Shown: piece by piece, positions 16,712-26,416 of the stretch
How the letters are laid out: each line of letters begins with the position of its first letter
How positions within the stretch are numbered: position 1 is the stretch's first letter
NCBI GenBank assembly: GCA_944323935.1
Contig: CALUUJ010000002.1
Span: forward strand, 1 to 64,000
Origin: Candidatus Gastranaerophilales bacterium
Lineage (GTDB): Bacteria > Cyanobacteriota > Vampirovibrionia > Gastranaerophilales > Gastranaerophilaceae
Direction: 5' to 3'
DNA length: 64,000 bases
The notes under the pieces: model-generated
Databases searched by the model: none
What the model saw: only the letters and a program-made list of their open reading frames with translations
Told to the model about the DNA's origin: nothing
Program-made: the position numbers and the translations under genes

Positions 16712-17155
16712 ATGGAAAATAATAATATAATAATTGGTTCGGATCATGCCGGATTTAGTTTGAAAGAAAAAATCAAGGAATTTCTAATTGAGTCTAAATA
16801 TAATGTTGTAGATGTTGGAACATTTTCTACAGACTCTGTTGATTATCCTATTATTGCAAAGGAAGTAGCGGAAAAAATTGCTTCTAATGAGTATGAAAAA
16901 GGTATATTAATTTGTGGTACCGGAATTGGAATGTGTATTGCTGCAAACAAAATAAATGGAATAAGAGCTGTTGTATGTTCTGATACAACTTCTGCAAAAT
17001 TTTCAAGGCAACATAACAATACAAATATTCTATGTTTTGGAGAACGAATAGTTGGTGAATATTTGGCAAAAGATATTTGTACAATATGGTTAGAAACCGA
17101 ATTTGAAGCAGAAAGACATCAAAGAAGAATTAATCTTATTGAGAATTTACAATGA
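16712..17155 (+). CDS. rpiB: Ribose-5-phosphate isomerase B
   Basis: The protein has 147 residues, the usual RpiB/LacAB length. It interconverts ribose-5-phosphate and ribulose-5-phosphate in the pentose phosphate pathway. Diagnostic segments are IIIGSDHAGFSLKEKIK at the N-terminus, the catalytic Cys in GILICGTGIGMCIAANK, and NNTNILCFGERIVG. The GSDHAG and GTGIGM phosphate-binding loops are intact. It is monocistronic. Its 3' end overlaps the 3' end of the convergent REC-STAS gene by 20 bp. Confidence 0.95.
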   Translation: MENNNIIIGSDHAGFSLKEKIKEFLIESKYNVVDVGTFSTDSVDYPIIAKEVAEKIASNEYEKGILICGTGIGMCIAANKINGIRAVVCSDTTSAKFSRQHNNTNILCFGERIVGEYLAKDICTIWLETEFEAERHQRRINLIENLQ

Positions 17156-18044
17156 TAGATACAGCCTCTTCAACTGAATTAGCATAAGGAATGACGTCCT
17201 CTAAATAAGCAAAGGATAAAGCATCTTTTACTGTAGAAGATGGATTTACTAAAACAAATTTACCGCCGTTTTTTGCGCAAGTTTTGTATATGTCTGCAAA
17301 TACATAGGCATTATCAATATCAAATGTATTTATTTCTCTTAAATCAAATAATACATTATTCATTCCTGTATACATAGAAGAATTTATGTTTTTAATGATT
17401 GAGTCAAAGACTTTTTGTTCATTAAATCTTTTAACTATGTATGAAACTATATTGTTGTTTATAACATATCTGGTAAATGCTATATTTTTATCAGATTGAA
17501 AAGAAGTACTTATATACTTAAGAAGTTTGGCATGCCAATCTTTGTCTTTTTGAATATAAAAATCGATACCTAATTCATAACAAGTATCAATTAATGAAGT
17601 ATCATCAGTTCCGGAAATTACTACAATTTTACTATATAAACCGGTCTCTGCCCTTCTGTTAACAGCTACTTTTATTAAATCAAGGCCATCTGAACTATCA
17701 GGAATAAATAAATCAATAATTACACAATCAAATTGAACTTTCTGAAGCTCAGAAATTGCTTCATCCTTATGGCGGGCAACTCTTGGTGTTATTCCTATTC
17801 TTTTTAATACTGTACTTAACTGGTATATGGATAATTCTAGATCATCAGCAATAAGAATTTTTTTATCTTCAAGAGAATTTATTTTTATTTCCGAGGAGAA
17901 AGAATATATTTTTCTTTCTATTTCTATTAAAGCTTCTGAAATATCGCTTGGGGTAATATCTCCTTTTTGAAGCTTTTGTTCCATAGATGCTAATTCAAAT
18001 ATTTTATTAAGTTGTTCATCCGAAATATTCATTATTCCCGCCAT
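17136..18044 (-). CDS. Response regulator with STAS-like output domain
   Basis: The protein has 302 residues. A helical N-terminus (about 50 residues) precedes a receiver domain with ILIADDLELS, the phospho-acceptor Asp in CVIIDLFIPDSSDG, VVISGTDD and a Lys in YIQKDKDW. The C-terminal third resembles a STAS/anti-sigma-antagonist fold: NNVLFDLREINTFDIDNAYVFADI followed by GGKFVLVNPSS. STAS domains mediate protein-protein switching, so the output is probably a partner switch rather than DNA binding. The start could also be the ATG at 18032. No cognate kinase or sigma-regulator gene is adjacent. Confidence 0.75.
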   Translation of the reverse strand: MAGIMNISDEQLNKIFELASMEQKLQKGDITPSDISEALIEIERKIYSFSSEIKINSLEDKKILIADDLELSIYQLSTVLKRIGITPRVARHKDEAISELQKVQFDCVIIDLFIPDSSDGLDLIKVAVNRRAETGLYSKIVVISGTDDTSLIDTCYELGIDFYIQKDKDWHAKLLKYISTSFQSDKNIAFTRYVINNNIVSYIVKRFNEQKVFDSIIKNINSSMYTGMNNVLFDLREINTFDIDNAYVFADIYKTCAKNGGKFVLVNPSSTVKDALSFAYLEDVIPYANSVEEAVSIIVNSQ

Positions 18045-18241
18045 TTCTTGCTAGCTATCATAACAAATTTTAACAATATTTTCAAGAATATAATATATGT
18101 ATCAATAGAATTACGGTCAAAATCACATATTGTTACGTTTTTAAATTTTTTTTTTAATGATTAAGTGACAAAAAATATATTTTAATGTTTTAATGTTAGT
18201 AAAGCAGTTTTGTTTTAAGATTATAGTGCCCGTTGAGAGAA

Positions 18242-19411
18242 ATGTTTAATATGAAATGCGATATATTTTTTAAATTATTTACATATATTTTTATTAGCTT
18301 TATTTTTATTTGTCCTGTATTTGCCGAGATAACCGATGCTAACGTTCTTTCTAAGTTAATGATTGAACAATCAGACAATAATACTTATAAGATTAATCTA
18401 ATCTTTGATAAGAAATTTACCGGTAATGCATTTATCCAAAAAGGAGAAGATGGTACTTATTTTATATATATCCCTGAAACAGTTGTAAAATCAAATAAAA
18501 TAAAAATTGCATATAAGGATAAAAAAGACAGAAAAAACATCAAAATAAATATAGAAGAAAAGCCTTTTATAAAAGAAAATGTACAATCTAATTATGTTAG
18601 AGTTTCTGTTAATTTAAATAAAGATTATTCCATAAGTCTCATGGCTCAAACTATAGAACATGATAAGAAAGCTTTACCACTTTTATCTTTTAATTTTACT
18701 TCTTTGCTATTTCTTATAATGTTTGCTTTAGGTATATATTTGATATTTTCGATGATGAAAATGACTAAATCAACAGTAAAAAACAGTTATACATCATTTC
18801 CATCCAGCTATTTATCTAATAAAGAAGACTATAAAAATAGTTCGGAAATTATTATGCCAGAGAAACAGACTATTCTTCCAAAATTAAATATAAAGAAGAC
18901 ATTGAGAAATACTGATAGTAATTCATTTAGTTGTTTTGATATTCCTCTTGTTGATGACAACAGGCAATCACAGGAAGAGTTTAAAAGTACGCTTAAACAA
19001 ACATCTAGTATTCTAAAAGAAAAAGCTGCAAAATCCAAGCATACTAACCCGATTTCGAGAAATAACGTGGAAGATTCATTAGAACTTGATCTTCCTGTTG
19101 TTGAAGATATTAAAAAAACAAAAGATGAAACTGAAATAAAAGAACAGGCGCCCGAACTTTTATCGGAATTACATATCACTCCGACAAAGGGATTTTATTT
19201 GACAACAATGGATGATGCTTTTGCCTTATTTGGTTATGTTGGAGATAAAGTATTTCTATTAAAGAAATTCAATGATTTAACTCAAATTAATTTACAAGCA
19301 AGATTTTATGACAGAAATGCAAATAGTGATTTGTATATTGTAAGACTTGATTCTTATAAGGCTATGGTAGAAATTTCCGATAAAGGAATGAAAGAATTGG
19401 CTGTTCTTTAA
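18242..19411 (+). CDS. Secreted/membrane protein of unknown function
   Basis: About 389 residues. The ATG at 18242 is chosen over a TTG at 18233 because GAGAGA precedes it. An N-terminal signal-type hydrophobic segment (FTYIFISFIFICPVFAEI) is followed by a beta-rich domain of about 120 residues. Next is a membrane span (LLFLIMFALGIYLIFSMM), a polar disordered stretch, and a C-terminal globular part with GYVGDKVFLLKKF. The layout suggests a bitopic protein with external and internal domains. It lies 3 bp upstream of the solute-binding protein gene, so the three genes to 21963 probably form one operon. I do not recognise the family. Confidence 0.65.
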   Translation: MFNMKCDIFFKLFTYIFISFIFICPVFAEITDANVLSKLMIEQSDNNTYKINLIFDKKFTGNAFIQKGEDGTYFIYIPETVVKSNKIKIAYKDKKDRKNIKINIEEKPFIKENVQSNYVRVSVNLNKDYSISLMAQTIEHDKKALPLLSFNFTSLLFLIMFALGIYLIFSMMKMTKSTVKNSYTSFPSSYLSNKEDYKNSSEIIMPEKQTILPKLNIKKTLRNTDSNSFSCFDIPLVDDNRQSQEEFKSTLKQTSSILKEKAAKSKHTNPISRNNVEDSLELDLPVVEDIKKTKDETEIKEQAPELLSELHITPTKGFYLTTMDDAFALFGYVGDKVFLLKKFNDLTQINLQARFYDRNANSDLYIVRLDSYKAMVEISDKGMKELAVL

Positions 19412-19414
19412 TTT

Positions 19415-20650
19415 ATGAAAAGAATAATATTGTTTATCTTTTTTATTTCTATAATATTATGTTGTTCTTTTATGTTTATCTTTGTAAGTCAAAATGAAGA
19501 AAATAAAAGAATTATAAAATTTTCATCTTGGGGTTCTCAAAGTGAAATTAATATTGTAAATTCCTTGATTTTAGAATTCGAAAAACAAAATAAAAACTTA
19601 AAGATTGATTTTATGCATTTTCCTCAAAACTATTTTCAGAAAATTCATATGCTCTTTGCTTCAAATTTAGAACCTGACATTATTTTTATAAATAGTCAAA
19701 ATATAAATTTATATATAAATGCCGGGCTTTTAGAGGATCTTTCAAAATATTTTCCTAATGCTGATGAAATTTTTTATGAATCTTCATTAGACTGTTTTAG
19801 AAAAAATGATAAGTTATATGCTATACCGAGAGATATTTCTAATCTCGTAATTTATTACAACAAGGATTTGTTTAAGGAACGGGGAGTTAAAATTCCTTCC
19901 AAAATAAAGTCTCTGGATGAATTGAAAATACTTTCAAAAAGATTAACTACAAATGATGTTTATGGAATAAATTTTGAAGAAGATATGTTATATTGGCAAT
20001 ATTATCTAGCTGCTAATGGAGGAGGTATACTATCAGATGATAAGAAATCCGTAATTATAAATTCAAAACAAAGTCTAGATGCTCTAAATTTCTATGCTGA
20101 TCTTGTAAATAAATACCATATAGCTCCATCCAAAGCACAAATTGGCAGTATGACAACAGCCCAAATGTTTATAAATGGAAAGCTTGCAATGTATTTAGGG
20201 GGCAGATGGATGGTTCCGAAGTTTCGTGAAACAATATCTTTTGATTGGGATATATTAGAATTTCCATCAAATACGAAAAATAAATTGTATATAGATGCTT
20301 CTGGTTGGGCTGTTTCAAGAAAATCAAAAAACAAAGCCGATGCAATTAAGCTTATAGAATATATGTCTTCAAAACAAACTATTGACAAATTTGCAGAAAT
20401 TGGTTTGATTATACCGGCAAGAAAGGATTCTGCTCAAAGTGAAATCTTTTTAGATTCCAATAAACCACCTAAAAATGCAATTGCTTTTATCGAAATGCTA
20501 AAGTATTCAAAGCCGACTCCAGTAAATGAAAATTATAATAATATTAATGATATACTAAAAGAAAAAACTCAAAGTCTTTTTTTCGGCGAAAAAAGAGCTG
20601 AAGACATTTTTGATGCCAAAACAATTAGAAAACTTGAAAGTATGCTGTAA
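19415..20650 (+). CDS. Extracellular solute-binding protein, family 1 (sugar type)
   Basis: The protein has 411 residues, the usual size for this class. A hydrophobic N-terminal segment serves as signal or anchor; it contains CC but no good lipobox. It is followed by the typical start of a mature family 1 binding protein (IIKFSSWGSQSEINIVNSL). LEPDIIFINSQ, KLYAIPRDISNLVIYYNKDLF and GKLAMYLGGRWMV match the conserved blocks of maltose/glycerol-phosphate binding proteins. Such proteins feed ABC importers, but no permease or ATPase gene is adjacent. The next gene, overlapping by one base, is a purine permease instead. The ligand is unknown. Confidence 0.85.
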   Translation: MKRIILFIFFISIILCCSFMFIFVSQNEENKRIIKFSSWGSQSEINIVNSLILEFEKQNKNLKIDFMHFPQNYFQKIHMLFASNLEPDIIFINSQNINLYINAGLLEDLSKYFPNADEIFYESSLDCFRKNDKLYAIPRDISNLVIYYNKDLFKERGVKIPSKIKSLDELKILSKRLTTNDVYGINFEEDMLYWQYYLAANGGGILSDDKKSVIINSKQSLDALNFYADLVNKYHIAPSKAQIGSMTTAQMFINGKLAMYLGGRWMVPKFRETISFDWDILEFPSNTKNKLYIDASGWAVSRKSKNKADAIKLIEYMSSKQTIDKFAEIGLIIPARKDSAQSEIFLDSNKPPKNAIAFIEMLKYSKPTPVNENYNNINDILKEKTQSLFFGEKRAEDIFDAKTIRKLESML

Positions 20651-21963
20651 TGGAATTTCTTGAAAAAATTTTTAAATTAGAAGAAAATGGAACAACTGTT
20701 AAAACTGAATTATTAGCAGGATTGACAACTTTTTTCACTATGTCATATTTGCTTATATTGAGTCCCAAATTACTAGAATACACAGGCTTAGACTTTTCTT
20801 CAACTCTAACAGTAACAGCTCTGCTTGTTTTCATTTGTAGTATCATTATGGCATTTGTTGCAAATAGACCATATGCTGTTGCTCCATTTCTTGGAGAGAC
20901 TGCTTTTATTTCTTTAACTGTAGTGAGTTCACTAGGGTTTTCTATAAAAACAGCATTTGCAGCAATTCTAATTAGCGGGATTATTCTTTTAATAATGACT
21001 TTAACTAATATAAGAAATTATATAGTGCAACAAATTCCTGAGAATATAAAAATTTCATTTTGTACAGGTTTAGGTCTGTTTTTTATATTTATAGCATTAA
21101 GGGATATTGGAATAGTAAATTTTACCCCAAATAACATTCCTTTAGAGATAGGTGATTTTACTACAATGCCTGTTATTTTGGGAATTTTCTGTTTTATTTT
21201 ACAAATAGTATTAATTAATAGAGGAAATAAAGCTGCAATTATTATTTCAATAGCAATAACAACCTTATTGGGTATTATTATTGGTGATGTTGAACTGCCG
21301 ACAAAAATAATATCAGTACCGGCAAGTATTTCTTCTTCTTTATTTCAAATTGATTTTTCCGGACTTTTAAATAAAAATTTTATCCCGATGTTGTTTGTAA
21401 TTTTTCTTTTGGTAAATATTGATACAGCCGGTGCGATAATAGGATTGTCATATAAAACAAAAGATAAAGAAACAATAAATCCTGATAATGGTAATAAAAA
21501 GGCAATGATTGCAGATTCTATCTCCGTTATTTTGGCACCAATAATGGGAACAACAACTCCAGGAGCATACTTAGACTCAATGACCGGAATAAGTGCTGGA
21601 GGGAGAACCGGTTTAACTGCGATTATAGTAGGTTGTTTATTTCTATTTGGTTTGATTTTTACTCCTTTAATAAAAATAATACCTTCTTACGCTTATGCTC
21701 CTGCTCTTTTGTATGTTGGAATATTAATGACAACGGTTATTACTAAAATTGACTTCTCTGATCTTTCTGAATATGCACCTGCAATATTGACAATTTGTAT
21801 AATGATTTTTACCTATAATATAGGAGCAGGAATAATTGCAGGATTTATTATTTATCCTGTTGTTAAATTATTATGCGGTCAAAAAAGAAAAACAAACATA
21901 ATTACTTGGATTATGTTTGTTATTTCAATTCTTTTCTTTATTGCTTATCCCTATCAATTATAA
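20650..21963 (+). CDS. NCS2-family purine permease, AzgA-like
   Basis: The protein has 437 residues with about 12-13 predicted hydrophobic segments. The N-terminus TTVKTELLAGLTTFFTMSYLLILSP is characteristic of the AzgA branch, which imports adenine, guanine or hypoxanthine with protons. Further family features are LVNIDTAGAIIGLSYK and PIMGTTTPGAYLDSMTGISAGGRTGLTA. The loop after the second span reads PFLGETAFISLTVV rather than the usual GMGLNAFF, so substrate specificity may differ. The start overlaps the upstream stop by one base (TAATG). Confidence 0.88.
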   Translation: MEFLEKIFKLEENGTTVKTELLAGLTTFFTMSYLLILSPKLLEYTGLDFSSTLTVTALLVFICSIIMAFVANRPYAVAPFLGETAFISLTVVSSLGFSIKTAFAAILISGIILLIMTLTNIRNYIVQQIPENIKISFCTGLGLFFIFIALRDIGIVNFTPNNIPLEIGDFTTMPVILGIFCFILQIVLINRGNKAAIIISIAITTLLGIIIGDVELPTKIISVPASISSSLFQIDFSGLLNKNFIPMLFVIFLLVNIDTAGAIIGLSYKTKDKETINPDNGNKKAMIADSISVILAPIMGTTTPGAYLDSMTGISAGGRTGLTAIIVGCLFLFGLIFTPLIKIIPSYAYAPALLYVGILMTTVITKIDFSDLSEYAPAILTICIMIFTYNIGAGIIAGFIIYPVVKLLCGQKRKTNIITWIMFVISILFFIAYPYQL

Positions 21964-22198
21964 GTTTAGTAATATAAAAGTAGAAAATTTTTTGCGTTTA
22001 TTTAAAAAATAAAAAAATTGTTTCATTTTATACCTCTTATATATATAAAGTATATATCAAGTTTTTTATTGTCTTTTTTTATATCTTTGTAAACTTATAT
22101 TAAAAAACTAATATAGCAAGTAAAAACAACTAAAGAAGAACTAAGATATGTCGATATAGAGAATATATAGATTTATATATTTTCAAAAGGAGTAAATA

Positions 22199-22771
22199 AT
22201 GACAGAAAAGAAATCAGTCAAAGTTAATCAAAAAGAAAATACTGATATTAATCTTGCAGAAATAAACACTGTTGAGGGATATATATCACAAATATTGTTT
22301 GAAGAAAATTTCAATAAATTAAATAATATTCAAAATCGAAAAAGTTTACAAATTAAAGAAAATTCTTTTTTATCAAAGTTTAAAATTAACTCAGAAAACG
22401 GAAACATAGAGTTTATTTCTCTAGATATGAATTCTATAGCTCCATATTCAACAATTATGAATGAAGAGAAATTCTATAAAATTATAGGTAAAACAAAGAG
22501 AGGATTATCTTTAAGGAGCGGCAAATATCAAGAAAGTTTGTATGGCTTTTATTTAAAAGCAAAAGAAGAAAAAGATGAAGGTTTCATTTCTGATGTTTTA
22601 AGTAAAGCCGTTGTTTTTGAAAATAATTTAAATTATGTAAAAAGTTTGATGAAGAATAGATTATTTATGAAAGAGTGGCGAAAAAATTTCGGAAAAGAAT
22701 CTCCTTTGAAAATTTTTAAAGAAAGCGGAAATCTCAGAAAAATAAATATTATTAATGAGCAGATTAAATAA
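22199..22771 (+). CDS. Hypothetical cytoplasmic protein
   Basis: The protein has 190 residues with a well-placed AAGGAG before the ATG. It is rich in Lys, Asn and Glu with no signal peptide, membrane span or recognised motif. Predicted character is an N-terminal helical part, a short beta-rich middle (FKINSENGNIEFISLDMNSI) and a basic helical tail (MKNRLFMKEWRKNFG). It stands alone, with a 235-bp AT-rich leader upstream and a clear terminator downstream, so it is its own transcription unit. No function is assigned. Confidence 0.55.
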   Translation: MTEKKSVKVNQKENTDINLAEINTVEGYISQILFEENFNKLNNIQNRKSLQIKENSFLSKFKINSENGNIEFISLDMNSIAPYSTIMNEEKFYKIIGKTKRGLSLRSGKYQESLYGFYLKAKEEKDEGFISDVLSKAVVFENNLNYVKSLMKNRLFMKEWRKNFGKESPLKIFKESGNLRKINIINEQIK

Positions 22772-22795
22772 ATTTTATAAAATAAATTAAGTTAA

Positions 22796-22827
22796 AAAGA
22801 AGCAGATTAAAATGCTTCTTTTTTTAT
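22796..22827 (+). terminator. Rho-independent terminator
   Basis: The stem AAAGAAGCA / TGCTTCTTT with an eight-base loop is followed by a T run. It lies 25 bp after the stop of the gene at 22199-22771. Confidence 0.9.
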
Positions 22828-22873
22828 GTAAAAAAATAATGATATAATCATAATATTAAGGGGAGAAATGTAA

Positions 22874-23458
22874 ATGAGATATTTTTATATATTTTTAATT
22901 ATACTTTTAATGCCAATTTATGCAATGGCTGAAATTATTCCAAGAACAATATATGCGATAACACCGATAGATTTAACATACAAAACATTGGCGGAAAATC
23001 AACATATAAGTTTATATGCAATTGGGGATGATGCATATGCTCATCAAGATATAGGGATTAAAAATCATGAAGAAATAAAAATAAAAATAATAGAATATAT
23101 AGAGCCTAAAAGAGGGAAAAGAGACGGATATTATAAAATAGAGTACGAATATGAAGGAATAAATATTCCTGGAAAAATGAAAGTTTCAACTCCAAAAGAT
23201 TTCAAAGATATTATAGAAAAAACAGGAGTAAGTATCGTTGGTCATGTATTAAAATTCCCGGGTTTTTCACAAGCAATAGCTGTTTCCAAAGGATTAATAA
23301 ATCCTGATGAAGATAAATCCAGACTAAAAACAGCCGGGGAAAACTTATATGAAAGTACTCCGTTGACATATGCAGAGAAGGGGAAACATTTTGAGGTAGA
23401 AGAAGATGGTATTGTTGTTATAAAATTAAGAATCAGAGATAATGGTGATAATAAATGA
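22874..23458 (+). CDS. Secreted hypothetical protein
   Basis: The protein has 194 residues. A clear Sec-type signal (YFYIFLIILLMPIYAMAE) is probably cleaved after AMA. The mature part looks beta-rich (IPRTIYAITPIDLTYKTL, KIKIIEYIEP) with a final strand region VVIKLRIRDNG. No enzymatic motif is visible. A strong ribosome site (GGGGAGA) precedes the ATG. The stop overlaps the start of the next gene by four bases (ATGA), coupling it to the large membrane protein. A periplasmic partner of that protein is plausible but unproven. Confidence 0.65.
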   Translation: MRYFYIFLIILLMPIYAMAEIIPRTIYAITPIDLTYKTLAENQHISLYAIGDDAYAHQDIGIKNHEEIKIKIIEYIEPKRGKRDGYYKIEYEYEGINIPGKMKVSTPKDFKDIIEKTGVSIVGHVLKFPGFSQAIAVSKGLINPDEDKSRLKTAGENLYESTPLTYAEKGKHFEVEEDGIVVIKLRIRDNGDNK

Positions 23459-25014
23459 AAAAGATACTATTTATAATAACAATATTTATTTTTTGTATAG
23501 GAATGTGTTGCCAATATAATTATCCTGATAATGATTTATGGGCAAGGCTAATTGCAGGAGGTTATATTGTTGAGAATTTTGCTGTATTAAAGAATGATTT
23601 TTTATCATATACCTCTACTCATACATGGTATGATCACGAATGGGGCGCAAGTATATTTTTCTATCTGGCACTAAAATACTTTGGAGATAGTGGATTAATT
23701 ATATTAAGAGGACTGCTTGCGGCTTTAACAGTCTTCATCTGCTTTAAAACAGTTGAAATAAGAAAGCCTCAATCAACGAACGCTTATAATATTTTGTACT
23801 TTGCAGTAATGTTTTTAGTAGCACTTAAATCCATTGGACCGACAACAAGATGTTTATTATTTACTTGTCTGTTCTTTTCCTTGTTTATATATTTATTGGA
23901 AAAATCAAGAGCTGACAACAACAAAAGATATCTTATTCTGCTGCCAATAATTATGCTATTTTGGGGTAATATACACGGTGGTTGTATGAGCGGGCTTGGT
24001 ATATTAGGTATTTATACTATTGGCGAATTTTTAAATAAGAAACCATTTAAAGAATACATATATTCAGCTATTGCCTGTACTGCAGTACTATTCATAAACC
24101 CTTACGGATTTGAATATGTAAAATTTTTATTTTTTGCTGCAACAATGAATAGAGAATACATAACAGAATGGACAAGTCCTTTTCATCCAAGATATATCTC
24201 AGAATATCTAAGATATAAAATCTATCTTGTAATAATGATTCTTACTCAAATAATTTATTTAATAAAAAATAAAATCAATTATGAAAAACTTGATAAAACA
24301 AAGATATTATTAGTAATTTTAATGACTTATTTATCAGTTACACATATACGGCATCAAACATTCTTCATATTTACGGTCGGAACACTTTTATATGATGAAT
24401 TTTACTCTATATTTAATTCGATTATTGAGTTTATAAAAACAAAATTAAAAATAGAGAATAAAGAATTTATATATAATTTCTCATTAGTTAAAGAAATAGC
24501 TGTATATTTTTTGCTTTTAATCATTTCAATTCCAAACTTAATATCACATAATAAGGAAATTAGAATTACAGAAACAGAATATCCAAGATATGCTATTGAA
24601 TTTATAAAAATAAATAATATAACCGGAAATTTATTTATAAATTTCGACTGGGGAAGTTATGCAGCATATAAGTTGTATCCACATAATTTAATAGTAATGG
24701 ACGGAAGATATGAAGAAGTATATGATCCGAACCTTTTAATGGAATTAAAAAACTTTCATATGCTTAAAGGTGATTGGTACAAAATAATAAAAGATTATAA
24801 GACTGACGTTATGGTTATCGAAAAAAAATATCCTGTCTACAATAAAATTATGAATCATTCTGATTGGAGCCTGGTTTTCGAAAATAATTTATCAGGAGTT
24901 TTTGTGCCATCTAATAATTTAAGAGAGAAATATATATATCCATCAAATGAAGATAATTACTATAATAAAACAAAATTCAATACAGATATTAAATACAAAA
25001 GAAGAGACATTTAA
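23455..25014 (+). CDS. Polytopic membrane protein, GT-C glycosyltransferase-like
   Basis: The protein has 519 residues. About ten hydrophobic segments occupy the first 370, and a soluble C-terminal domain of about 140 follows. The first external loop contains DNDLWARLIAGGYIVE, KNDFLSYTSTHTWYDHEWG and then a membrane span. This resembles the Asp/Glu/His-bearing loop of GT-C enzymes that use lipid-linked sugars. The C-terminal part has FINFDWGSYAAYKLYP and VMDGRYEEVYDP, which recur in such uncharacterised membrane proteins. It likely modifies a surface polymer or protein. It is coupled to the upstream secreted protein gene and ends 4 bp inside the convergent gene. Confidence 0.6.
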   Translation: MKKILFIITIFIFCIGMCCQYNYPDNDLWARLIAGGYIVENFAVLKNDFLSYTSTHTWYDHEWGASIFFYLALKYFGDSGLIILRGLLAALTVFICFKTVEIRKPQSTNAYNILYFAVMFLVALKSIGPTTRCLLFTCLFFSLFIYLLEKSRADNNKRYLILLPIIMLFWGNIHGGCMSGLGILGIYTIGEFLNKKPFKEYIYSAIACTAVLFINPYGFEYVKFLFFAATMNREYITEWTSPFHPRYISEYLRYKIYLVIMILTQIIYLIKNKINYEKLDKTKILLVILMTYLSVTHIRHQTFFIFTVGTLLYDEFYSIFNSIIEFIKTKLKIENKEFIYNFSLVKEIAVYFLLLIISIPNLISHNKEIRITETEYPRYAIEFIKINNITGNLFINFDWGSYAAYKLYPHNLIVMDGRYEEVYDPNLLMELKNFHMLKGDWYKIIKDYKTDVMVIEKKYPVYNKIMNHSDWSLVFENNLSGVFVPSNNLREKYIYPSNEDNYYNKTKFNTDIKYKRRDI

Positions 25015-26399
25015 GTCTCTTCTTGCCAAGCTTTATCAATTTTAGCAATATAAGATGTTTTATTTCCCTGATGGAACCACATTGCTTCACCATTAATATC
25101 ATCCCTTAATTCGTGACCTTCAATATATTTTGAATAATTATCTTTAACTAACGTAATGACATCATTGTCCGCATTATTGAAGAATGAATCAAGAACGGTA
25201 TATCCTGTGTATCCCCAAGTTTGGGCAGTCGCTGAATATAGTTCATTACAAAGAATTCCAATAGCTTCCTCATTGCCATTTTTTGCTTGTTCTATACAAG
25301 CAGACATAATAGTATTTATAAATTCTTCTTTTTCTTCTTGTGTCAAATATTCAGCAATACCACTTTCTAATGCCTTTGTTATACTTCCGTAATTTTTTTC
25401 ATTACTATAAACCGATAAAACTTTAACTAAGTCAGCAGAATCAAGGTCAAGATATTCTCTTATTTTTTCTGGAGAAGAAGCTACAATACCATTTAGTAAT
25501 TCTTGTGCATAATTTTGAGCAGCATCATCCGGAATTTTGGCTTCGGTAGAAACGCCTTCAGGGGTTGTTGCTTCAGGAGTTGTCGCTTCTGGCGTTGTTG
25601 CTTCAGGAGTTGTTGCTTCAGGAGTTGTCGCTTCTGGAGTTGTTGCTTCTGGAGTTGTCGCTTCAGGAGTTGTTGCTTCTTCTGTAGAAGGTAACTCACC
25701 ATTTTTTTCTAAAATTTTAACAGCTTCTTCAACCTGTTTATATTCTTCATCAGTAAGAAGACCGCTCTTCTTTAAATTTTCTAATGTGATTTTACCTTCT
25801 ACGATATGTTGTGCCATTCTATTTATATCTTCAGCAGAAACTTCTTCAGAATCTGAATCAATAGATTCACTTTGAGCAAGTCTCACTTGTTCTTCTATTG
25901 CTTGATATTTTTCACTATCTTCACCATATCTTGCAGCATAAATTGCGAGTTGACCTTCTATATCTCCGCTATTTATAATATTTTCTGCGAAATCAGATAT
26001 TTCTATTTCAGCTAATTCTGATTCGATTTCTGAAATATTTGTATTCAGGAGTTGGTTCCATATACTAAATCCATCAATCTTGCCTCTATTATCTCCCATT
26101 TTTCTGTTAAGACCTTCAAGTTCTTCTGAAGTAAGAACATCATCATTGCTATTTGAATTTAAAACATCAAATAAAAGACCAACATCTTCTTTAAATTGAT
26201 CATCATCCTTCCCACAAGCTTTACTCATATATTCAATTAATTCATCTTTTGTTGCATCTTCTCCATATAAGAAAATAGAATCACAAAATTGCAAATCTTC
26301 ATTTGCTAAATTTTGGAATGTATCTCTAATTTCAGATGCATTTATTTCTGTATTGTTTGTGTTTTTCAGATAATTTGCAATTAATGAATTTATATCCAT
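25011..26399 (-). CDS. EF-hand-like repeat-containing protein with a TPEAT tract
   Basis: The protein has 462 residues. The N-terminal 110 residues are helical and acidic with an EF-hand-like stretch (LNSNSNDDVLTSEELEGL). They recall the N-terminal regions of the proteins encoded at 26500-31785 and 36010-37878. Next comes a helical region, a tract of eight ATTPE units (about residues 242-281), and a helical C-terminal domain ending WFHQGNKTSYIAKI. There is no signal peptide or membrane span. The gene follows the 1761-residue giant on the same strand, with a 15-bp inverted repeat between them. I do not recognise the C-terminal domain. Confidence 0.6.
   Translation of the reverse strand: MDINSLIANYLKNTNNTEINASEIRDTFQNLANEDLQFCDSIFLYGEDATKDELIEYMSKACGKDDDQFKEDVGLLFDVLNSNSNDDVLTSEELEGLNRKMGDNRGKIDGFSIWNQLLNTNISEIESELAEIEISDFAENIINSGDIEGQLAIYAARYGEDSEKYQAIEEQVRLAQSESIDSDSEEVSAEDINRMAQHIVEGKITLENLKKSGLLTDEEYKQVEEAVKILEKNGELPSTEEATTPEATTPEATTPEATTPEATTPEATTPEATTPEATTPEGVSTEAKIPDDAAQNYAQELLNGIVASSPEKIREYLDLDSADLVKVLSVYSNEKNYGSITKALESGIAEYLTQEEKEEFINTIMSACIEQAKNGNEEAIGILCNELYSATAQTWGYTGYTVLDSFFNNADNDVITLVKDNYSKYIEGHELRDDINGEAMWFHQGNKTSYIAKIDKAWQEET
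25558..25677 (-). repeat. Eight tandem 15-bp repeats encoding ATTPE
   Basis: The in-frame unit GGAGTTGTTGCTTCA (plus strand) recurs eight times with a few silent third-position changes (GTC/GTT, TCA/TCT, GGC/GGA). It encodes a Pro/Thr-rich flexible linker. Unit number is likely to vary between strains by slippage; frame is kept because the unit is a multiple of three. Confidence 0.9.
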
Positions 26400-26416
26400 A
26401 CAAGACTCCTAAACTT

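Noticed and set aside
25558..25677. CRISPR-like array
   Set aside because: The units are 15 bp, contiguous with no spacers, and in frame inside a coding sequence.
25503..25875. Open frames on the plus strand across the ATTPE repeat tract
   Set aside because: They are mirror frames of the repeat-bearing minus-strand gene, with biased Cys/Arg/Ser or Val/Ala/Ser content and no ribosome site.
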